A stretch of 64,000 nt of DNA, taken from assembly GCA_949293985.1 (NCBI GenBank), contig CASFFN010000002.1, forward strand, positions 62,001-126,000. Direction: 5' to 3'. The first letter of the stretch is position 1; each line of letters starts with the position of its first letter. The stretch comes from an uncultured Eubacteriales bacterium. Its GTDB lineage: Bacteria > Bacillota > Clostridia > Oscillospirales > Oscillospiraceae. The notes beneath the pieces were generated by a model. It ran no database searches and was not told the DNA's origin. It saw only the letters and a program-made list of their open reading frames with translations. Made by a program: the position numbers and the translations under genes. Positions 58,071 to 64,000 of this stretch are shown here, piece by piece.

Positions 58071-59065
58071 AGGCGGCGGTAGTAGGAAGCGGCGGCTGGG
58101 GTACGGCCCTGGCCCTGTGCCTTCTGCGGAACGGCCACGAAACCCTCCTTTGGAGCCATTCCCGGCAAAAAGCGGAGGAAATGGAGAAAACCCGGCAGAA
58201 TAAAATGCTTCCCGGGGTGCTTCTGCCGGAAGCTTTGCAGATTGCCTGGGACCCCACCTCCGTGGCAGGACATCCTCTTGTGGTGATTGCCTGTCCTTCA
58301 GTGCATATCCGCAGCGTCTGCCGACAGGTTGCGCCCTATCTGGATGAGGACGCGGTACTGGTCTCCGTCACCAAGGGCATTGAGCCGGGGAGCCTTCTGC
58401 GGATGAGCCAGATTGTCCGGGAGGAAACCCACCGGGAGGTGGCGGTGCTCACCGGCCCCAGCCATGCGGAGGAAGTGGCCAAGAACATCCCCACAGCCTG
58501 CGTAGCCGCCAGCGAAAATCAAGCCCTGGCGGAGCTGGTGCAGGATGCCTTTATGTCCGACAGCTTCCGGGTGTATACCAGCGCCGATGTGATTGGTTCG
58601 GAGCTGGGAGGGGCCCTCAAGAATGTGATTGCCCTGTGCGCCGGTGTCAGCGACGGCATGGGCAATGGAGATAACACCAAGGCCATGCTTATGACCCGGG
58701 GACTTACGGAAATTGCCCGGCTGGGGGTGGCTATGGGGGCGAGAAAGGAAACCTTTGCTGGGCTGGCCGGAGTAGGGGATTTGATTGTCACCTGCACCTC
58801 CCAGCACTCCCGGAACCGCCGGGCGGGAATTCTCATGGGACAGGGAAAGCGTCCCCAGGAGGCTATGGAAGCGGTGGGCGCCGTGGTGGAAGGCTATTAT
58901 GCCGCCAGCTCCGCCTGGGAGCTGGCCTGCAAGCTGGGCGTGGAAATGCCCATCATCCACGGGGCCTACCGGGCACTGTATGAAAATGTGGATGTAAAGA
59001 CGGTTCTCAAATCTCTGCTGTGCCGTGCCAGAAAAGCAGAGACCGAGGACGCCGGCTGGCTCTGA
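58067..59065 (+). CDS. gpsA: Glycerol-3-phosphate dehydrogenase (NAD(P)+)
   Basis: A 332-residue enzyme with the nucleotide-binding 'VVGSGGWGTALA', the family box 'TKGIEPGSLLRMSQ', the catalytic Lys in 'ELGGALKNVIALCAGV', and 'SRNRRAGILMGQG'. It makes glycerol 3-phosphate from DHAP and so supplies PlsY, its translational neighbour. Together with der these genes form the usual Firmicutes der-plsY-gpsA operon. Confidence 0.96.
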   Translation: MKAAVVGSGGWGTALALCLLRNGHETLLWSHSRQKAEEMEKTRQNKMLPGVLLPEALQIAWDPTSVAGHPLVVIACPSVHIRSVCRQVAPYLDEDAVLVSVTKGIEPGSLLRMSQIVREETHREVAVLTGPSHAEEVAKNIPTACVAASENQALAELVQDAFMSDSFRVYTSADVIGSELGGALKNVIALCAGVSDGMGNGDNTKAMLMTRGLTEIARLGVAMGARKETFAGLAGVGDLIVTCTSQHSRNRRAGILMGQGKRPQEAMEAVGAVVEGYYAASSAWELACKLGVEMPIIHGAYRALYENVDVKTVLKSLLCRARKAETEDAGWL

Positions 59066-59070
59066 TTACC

Positions 59071-59104
59071 AAAGGCGGATATTTTCGTCCGCCTTTTCTT
59101 TTTT
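59071..59104 (+). terminator. gpsA terminator
   Basis: Stem AAAGGCGGA / TCCGCCTTT with a T-rich loop, followed by TCTTTTTT. Confidence 0.88.
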
Positions 59105-59183
59105 GCAGGTTTGCAAGAGGGAGAACCTGGCAACAATGGACTTAGCTGTGGGTGAAATTGATTCCTTAAGAAAGGAAATGTCT

Positions 59184-62180
59184 ATGCTGCAATTAAAGGA
59201 AATTCGGAAAAATTATGAAGAAGGGGACCATGTGGTCCGGGCCCTGCGGGGCATCAGCCTGGAATTTCGGAAAAGTGAATTTGTGTCCATATTGGGGCCT
59301 TCCGGCTGCGGAAAGACCACACTTCTGAACATTATCGGCGGTCTGGACCGGTATACCCAGGGAGATTTGATGATCGGAGGCAAGTCCACCAAGGACTTTA
59401 AGGACCGGGACTGGGATGCCTACCGGAACTATACCGTGGGTTTTGTGTTCCAGAGCTATCACCTGATTCCTCACCAGAGTGTGCTGCAAAATGTGGAGCT
59501 GGCCCTGACCCTGTCCGGGGTGCCCCGGCAGGAGCGGCGCCGGCGGGCGAAGGAGGCTCTGGAGCAGGTGGGCCTGGGAGATCAGCTGCGGAAGCGTCCG
59601 GGGCAGATGTCCGGCGGACAGATGCAGCGGGTGGCCATCGCCAGGGCTCTGGTGAATAACCCGGAGATTATTCTGGCGGATGAACCCACCGGAGCCCTGG
59701 ATACGCAGACCAGTCAGCAGGTGATGGAGATTCTCAAGGAGATTTCCAAGGAGCGGCTGGTGATTATGGTCACCCATAATCCGGAGCTGGCCCAGCGGTA
59801 TTCCACCCGGATTATCAATATGCTGGACGGCCAGGTAACCCATGATTCCAATCCCCTGACTCCGGAGGAGCGGCCTGCCTCTTCCGGGGAGGGCATTCGG
59901 AAGAAGGGCAGAAAGAAGCTGCCCAGTATGTCCTTCGCCACGGCATTTCTCCTGTCTCTGAAAAACCTTTTCACCAAGAAGGGAAGGACAGCCCTTACCG
60001 CCTTTGCGGGCTCCATCGGCATTATCGGCATCGCCCTGATTTTTGCCATATCCCAGGGTACCAACGCCTATATCGGAAGCGTTCAGGAGGATACCCTGAC
60101 GGCATATCCCCTGACCCTGGAGGCCACCACTGTAGATTTGGGGATGTTGATTCAGACCTTTATGGGGGGCGGCTCGGATGACGGGGCGGAAACCGGAGAG
60201 GATGGGGTCTATTCCCAGTCCCGGTTGTTTGATATGATTAACGCCCTGAATAATCTGGAAACCACGGAAAATGATTTGAAGTCCTTTAATCAATACCTCC
60301 ATGGCACCATGGAGAAAGATCCCAATGGTGCCCTGCGCCAGGCCATCACCGGTATCCAGTACACCTATGACCTGGACTTGCAGGTGTATACCAAAACAGA
60401 GACCGGAGAGGTGCTGATTTCCGATACCCAGCAGCTGCTGATGGAGGCTATCCGGGAGAACATGGGCATGGATATGTCGGGAATGCTTCAGATGCAGGAA
60501 ACCATGTCCCAGGCCTTTGGCTCTGCCATGCCCCAGGGCGGCATGAACCTGTGGACCCAGATGCTCTCCGGCATGGACGGGGAGATGATCAGCCCGGTTC
60601 TCAAAAATCAGTATGAATTGCTTTCCGGAAGCTGGCCCGATGCCTATGACGAGATTGTGCTGGTGGTGGACGAAAATCACCGGCTGGACGATCTGACCCT
60701 CTACGCCCTGGGTCTCAAAACCCGGGAGGAGATCAATGAAATCTTCTCTGCCGCAGCAAATGGGGAGACGGTGGACACCACCCAGGAGCATTGGCGTTAT
60801 GAGGAGCTGCTGGGCAGAGAATTTCGGGTGGTTTTAAGCAGCGATTGCTATATTGTAGATGAGGGTACCGGCGCCTATATGGATTTGCGCCTGACAGACG
60901 CGGGCCTGCGGTACCTGTATGACAACGGCATCCCCCTGAAGGTATCCGGCATTATCTGCCCCAAGGAGGACGCCTCCACCACGATGCTCTCCGGTGCCAT
61001 CGGCTACACGGAGGCACTGACGGAGCACATCATCGCCCACAGCGGAGACTCTCCTGTCATTCAGGCTCAGATGGAGAACCCGGAGAAGGATATCCTCACG
61101 GGGCTTCCCTTCCGGGAGGAGAGCGGAACCCTGACGGAAGCCCAGATGGCGGACCTGTTCCGGGAGCGGGTAGCCGCCATGAACACGGCGGAAAAGGCCG
61201 AGACCTATATCAAAGTGCAAAGCACCCCCACCTATGTTCAGCTGGAGGAGATGATTACCGCCCAGATGGAAGGGGTGAACCGGGAGCAGATGCAAAAGGC
61301 CCTGGTGGAAGCCATGGAGCAGCAGATGAGCATGAGCGCGGATGAGCTGATGAGCTATGTGGAAGCCATGGAGGATACGGAGCTGGTGGAGCTCTACCGG
61401 AACCTGGTGGAGCAGCAGATTCGTCTGAGCATGGCGGCTCAGGCCCAGCAGCAGCTGACCGGGGTAGAGCCGGAGCAGCTGGCCCGGCTGCTGGACGGGG
61501 CCATGGAGAGCTATACCCAGGAGCAGTGCGCCCAGTATTATGAGGAGGTGCTGCGCTTTTCTCAGTCCACCTATGAGGAGAATCTGAACAAGCTGGGCTA
61601 TGTGCAGCTGGACGACCCCAGCGGCATTCACCTGTATGCCTCCAGCTTTGAAAGCAAGGATGTGATTGAAGAGGCCATCGCCCAGTACAACAGCGGAGTG
61701 GAGGAGCTGAAGCAGATCCGGTATACGGATTATGTGGGCCTCATTATGGACTCTGTGACCACGATCATCGACGCCATTACCTATGTGCTGGTGGCCTTCG
61801 TGTCCATTTCCCTGGTGGTGTCCTCCATTATGATTGGCGTCATCACCCTGATTTCCGTCCAGGAGCGTACCCGGGAGATTGGCATTCTCCGGGCCATCGG
61901 CGCCTCCAAGCGGAATGTGTCCAGTATGTTCAATGCGGAAACGGTGATTATCGGCTTTATTTCCGGTGTGCTGGGGGTAGGCGTGACCTGCCTTCTGTGC
62001 ATTCCCATCAATGCCCTGATTGGGAAGCTGACCAACATCACCGGCCTGCGGGTGTTCCTGCCCTGGCAGGTGGGAGCCATCCTCATCGCCATCAGCGTGG
62101 GCCTGACTCTGCTGGCGGGGATCATACCCTCCCGCAGCGCAGCCAGAAAAGACCCGGTGGTGGCTTTGCGAACCGAATAA
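59184..62180 (+). CDS. ABC transporter ATPase-FtsX permease fusion (MacB-like)
   Basis: A 998-residue fusion. Residues 1-225 are a LolD/MacB-type ATPase: Walker A 'GPSGCGKTT', signature 'MSGGQMQRV', Walker B '[12 protein letters not shown]'. A first helix near residue 275 is followed by a very large outside part (about 500 residues, rich in Gln, Met and Glu, with coiled-coil-like stretches), then three FtsX helices at the end ('[19 protein letters not shown]'). Such proteins act as mechanotransmitters for lipoproteins, peptides or antimicrobials rather than as simple pores. ATG 59184 is spaced properly from AAAGGAA; cargo unknown. Confidence 0.9.
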   Translation: MLQLKEIRKNYEEGDHVVRALRGISLEFRKSEFVSILGPSGCGKTTLLNIIGGLDRYTQGDLMIGGKSTKDFKDRDWDAYRNYTVGFVFQSYHLIPHQSVLQNVELALTLSGVPRQERRRRAKEALEQVGLGDQLRKRPGQMSGGQMQRVAIARALVNNPEIILADEPTGALDTQTSQQVMEILKEISKERLVIMVTHNPELAQRYSTRIINMLDGQVTHDSNPLTPEERPASSGEGIRKKGRKKLPSMSFATAFLLSLKNLFTKKGRTALTAFAGSIGIIGIALIFAISQGTNAYIGSVQEDTLTAYPLTLEATTVDLGMLIQTFMGGGSDDGAETGEDGVYSQSRLFDMINALNNLETTENDLKSFNQYLHGTMEKDPNGALRQAITGIQYTYDLDLQVYTKTETGEVLISDTQQLLMEAIRENMGMDMSGMLQMQETMSQAFGSAMPQGGMNLWTQMLSGMDGEMISPVLKNQYELLSGSWPDAYDEIVLVVDENHRLDDLTLYALGLKTREEINEIFSAAANGETVDTTQEHWRYEELLGREFRVVLSSDCYIVDEGTGAYMDLRLTDAGLRYLYDNGIPLKVSGIICPKEDASTTMLSGAIGYTEALTEHIIAHSGDSPVIQAQMENPEKDILTGLPFREESGTLTEAQMADLFRERVAAMNTAEKAETYIKVQSTPTYVQLEEMITAQMEGVNREQMQKALVEAMEQQMSMSADELMSYVEAMEDTELVELYRNLVEQQIRLSMAAQAQQQLTGVEPEQLARLLDGAMESYTQEQCAQYYEEVLRFSQSTYEENLNKLGYVQLDDPSGIHLYASSFESKDVIEEAIAQYNSGVEELKQIRYTDYVGLIMDSVTTIIDAITYVLVAFVSISLVVSSIMIGVITLISVQERTREIGILRAIGASKRNVSSMFNAETVIIGFISGVLGVGVTCLLCIPINALIGKLTNITGLRVFLPWQVGAILIAISVGLTLLAGIIPSRSAARKDPVVALRTE

Positions 62181-62181
62181 A

Positions 62182-62217
62182 AAATTGAGGATTGTCCTTG
62201 GGAAATCCTCAATTTTT
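62182..62217. terminator. Bidirectional terminator between the ABC-FtsX and cohesin genes
   Basis: Stem AAATTGAGGATT / AATCCTCAATTT with T and A runs on either side, between convergent genes. Confidence 0.92.
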
Positions 62218-62225
62218 ATGGGATG

Positions 62226-63458
62226 TCAAGCAGATTTCTTTTTCCGGAAGAAGAGGACGGTGCCGCCGATGCCCAGCAGGATACCGACGCAAGCGGCAGC
62301 GGCTGCCATCCAGATGCTGCCGAACCAGTTGCTTCCCTGAGCCTCCTGGGTAACTTCTTCCTGGGTGGTGGCTTCTGTGGTAGCTTCCGTGGTGGGTTTC
62401 GTGGTAGCTTCCGTGGTGGCCTCCGTGGGAGGCTCGGTCTCCTGGGGCGGGAATGGCTCCGCCCGGAAAACGGTGACGGTGTAAATCCTCTTATCGCCGT
62501 TTTCCGCGGTTACCAGGATCTCATGGGTGGATTCTCCCACAGGAAGCTCCCCGATTTCCGGATAGGTGACGGTGGAAAGGGCATGGGTCTTGGTTCCGGA
62601 AATAACGATGGTCTGGGTTTCATAGGGAAGATACACGGCGTATTCCAGCTGCTCCGGGGAAAAGACCGGGGAGAGTAAGAATCCATCCACAGAAAGGCTG
62701 TCCAGGGTGTTGACAGAGGACTCCACATAATTGGGGTCTCTTTCCCGGAAGGTGTGAATCACATAGGATTTGGTGACACCGTTTTCAGCGGTGACGGTAA
62801 CGGTCACATCGGTGGTGCCGTTGGGAGCGAGGGAATTGTTGGAAATGGAGACGGTGGCATCCTTGTCTTCCGGCGTGGCGGAAATTTGCAGGCTGGAAAC
62901 GCTGTAAGGCACCGAAGTTTCGTAGCTGGTGGTGTCGGGGGAGAAAGCAGGGGAGAGGGTCGCGTTGCCCACCGTCAGGGCCGACAGGTTGGCGTTGCCG
63001 CTGAGAGGCGGCGCAATGGTGGCGGAGTAGGCGCAGGTACCGATATTGGTGTCCGCGCTGCCGTCGCTGACCACCACGCCGGTTGCGGATATGGATATGG
63101 AAGCACCTGTGGCAGCCTTGTCGGATACCAGAAAGGTGGCGGTCCAGACGGTGCCGCTTTCCAGTGGCTTGGACATGGAGTTGTCATAGAACACGAAATT
63201 GTTTCCGGAACGCTCCACAACCCAGGGGGATGCCATGGCGGAGGAAAAACTTTTGAGGGTCAGCACCTGGCTGTCATACTGGAGAGAGCCGCTGCCGCCG
63301 TAGATACCGCCCCCGGCGGAAAAGCTGACGGTGATGGTGTCGCCTGCCCGGACGGTGCCGGGACCGGAGAGCTTGGCGCTTCCGGCAGCACTGACAGAGA
63401 AACACCAGAGGGACAGAACCAGCACTGCCCCAAGGAGCGTCACAAAAAATTTTTTCAT
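62226..63458 (-). CDS. Cell-surface protein with cohesin and cadherin-like beta domains
   Basis: A 410-residue secreted, membrane-anchored protein. A signal peptide (about residues 1-26) is followed by a cohesin-like domain (about 28-148; 'GSLQYDSQVLTLKSF', 'ATFLVSDKAATG'), two cadherin-like beta-sandwich repeats (about 155-235 and 245-325; 'LSALTVGNATLSPAFSPDTTSY', shortened here as the 'LSPxFSPxxxxY' signature), a Thr/Pro-rich linker and a C-terminal membrane helix with KKK. Cohesins bind dockerins. ATG 63458 is preferred over GTG 63467 from ribosome-site spacing (GAAAGGG). A dockerin gene starts divergently 86 bp away. Confidence 0.85.
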   Translation of the reverse strand: MKKFFVTLLGAVLVLSLWCFSVSAAGSAKLSGPGTVRAGDTITVSFSAGGGIYGGSGSLQYDSQVLTLKSFSSAMASPWVVERSGNNFVFYDNSMSKPLESGTVWTATFLVSDKAATGASISISATGVVVSDGSADTNIGTCAYSATIAPPLSGNANLSALTVGNATLSPAFSPDTTSYETSVPYSVSSLQISATPEDKDATVSISNNSLAPNGTTDVTVTVTAENGVTKSYVIHTFRERDPNYVESSVNTLDSLSVDGFLLSPVFSPEQLEYAVYLPYETQTIVISGTKTHALSTVTYPEIGELPVGESTHEILVTAENGDKRIYTVTVFRAEPFPPQETEPPTEATTEATTKPTTEATTEATTQEEVTQEAQGSNWFGSIWMAAAAACVGILLGIGGTVLFFRKKKSA

Positions 63459-63483
63459 TTTTTCCACCCTTTCTTCTTGCCTA

Positions 63484-63512
63484 TTCGACGAGAATCGATT
63501 AAGCTATATTAT
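63484..63512 (+). promoter_or_regulatory. Promoter of the dockerin gene
   Basis: TTCGAC (63484-63489), 17-bp spacer, TATTAT (63507-63512). The minus strand has TATAAT in the same place, which may serve the cohesin gene. Confidence 0.6.
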
Positions 63513-63544
63513 AGCATAGGAAAAGCCGGTTGGGGAGATGTCCA

Positions 63545-64000
63545 ATGAAAAAATTCAAAATTTGGATAGCGGTGTGCTTATCGCTATTGTTGTTTGTGAA
63601 AACCGCCCCGGAGGCGAACGCCGCGCCGGGGATACAGCTGCATACGGCCCATTACGGCGTGAACAGGGAAGCGGGCCTGGTGGGAAAGATGCTGCCCCAA
63701 ACCAAGCCGGAGGAATTTTTGCGGCAGTTTGTGGCAAACGGACAGCTGCACCTGACCAACGGTGTGAAAACCGGCTCCCGGGTGGAGCTTCTTCAGGGGG
63801 AAAAGGTCCTGGACAGCCTGACTTTGGTGGTCCAGGGGGACTGTAATGGAGACGGGGGATTTTCCGTCACGGATATGCTGATGGTAAAGTCCGTGCTTCT
63901 GGGGCAGCAGTCCCTTTCCGGGGCAAAGGCCCAGGCGGCAGACCTGAGCGGGGACGGAAAAGTGACCATCACGGACTTTCTCCAAATGAAAAGCATCGTT
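63545..64000 (+). CDS. Secreted dockerin type I protein (3' end outside window)
   Basis: The frame runs from ATG 63545 to the window end (152 codons seen). Residues 1-26 are a signal peptide ending 'EANA'. After about 70 residues with no recognised domain comes a type I dockerin: two calcium loops 'DCNGDGGFSVTD' and 'DLSGDGKVTITD', each followed by a helix ('MLMVKSVLLGQ', 'FLQMKSIV'). This is the binding partner class for cohesins, and the cohesin gene lies next door in divergent orientation. The catalytic or other cargo, if any, lies beyond the window. Confidence 0.85.
   Translation, partial: MKKFKIWIAVCLSLLLFVKTAPEANAAPGIQLHTAHYGVNREAGLVGKMLPQTKPEEFLRQFVANGQLHLTNGVKTGSRVELLQGEKVLDSLTLVVQGDCNGDGGFSVTDMLMVKSVLLGQQSLSGAKAQAADLSGDGKVTITDFLQMKSIV

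Overview
The window is a GC-rich, gene-dense stretch of chromosome from an endospore-forming member of the Clostridia, most like the Oscillospirales. Evidence for this: spoIIGA-sigE, spoIVA and a SpoVB-type flippase are present; there is an ispH-rpsA fusion and a clostridial-type Rex; promoters are TTGACA-17-TATAAT with AGGAGG ribosome sites; and small operons are packed between strong hairpin terminators. I see no rRNA operon, CRISPR array, prophage or transposase gene. Both ends are cut inside genes: rarA on the left and a dockerin protein on the right.

Layout. 1-3.4 kb: rarA end, DUF951, spoIIGA-sigE, rex. 3.4-6.7 kb (minus): a nitroreductase with a long structured leader, and a glucokinase/Gfo-Idh oxidoreductase pair. 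6.8-9.2 kb: membrane-anchored EEP phosphatase, membrane XRE regulator, tRNA-Arg, a 26-residue acidic ORF. 9.2-14.7 kb: prfB, secG, pepD, glpK, a HicB-like/DinB-like protein. 14.7-17.1 kb: a palindromic repeat element, then a DEAD-box helicase and DprA-like gene (minus). 17.2-21.3 kb: tmk, DJ-1/PfpI, mltG, U32 peptidase. 21.3-26.5 kb: LytTR regulator, soluble GHKL kinase and two ABC exporter half-transporters. 26.6-31.8 kb: M29 aminopeptidase, rpmE, hflX, yigZ, dgt, a small membrane protein. 31.8-38.1 kb: macromolecular-synthesis operon dnaG, sigma-70, a second degenerate sigma-like gene, cmk, ispH-rpsA. 38.1-46.2 kb: Dabb protein, spoVB-like, nth, feoAB, tandem-OB protein, vanZ, ygiQ, tRNA-Leu. 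46.3-55 kb: collagen-like protein, yitT, sdpR/sdpI-like trio, yfhO, PH-domain protein, spoIVA. 55-64 kb: yceD-rpmF, der-plsY-gpsA, a giant ABC-FtsX protein, and a divergent cohesin/dockerin pair.

Most of this is core housekeeping. The signals that deserve attention are: (i) a translationally coupled second sigma-like protein that keeps the core-binding motif but has lost the promoter-reading motifs; (ii) an apparent promoter and Shine-Dalgarno inside ispH that would let ribosomal protein S1 be made on its own; (iii) a three-copy MITE-like repeat family, one copy of which supplies the 3' end and stop codon of a gene; (iv) a cohesin/dockerin surface pair in a genome region with no visible cellulase; (v) several structured leaders and terminator-like hairpins that overlap promoters or ribosome sites; (vi) a spoIIG-like promoter with a 21-bp spacer and a SigE-like promoter at spoIVA, tying the sporulation genes together.
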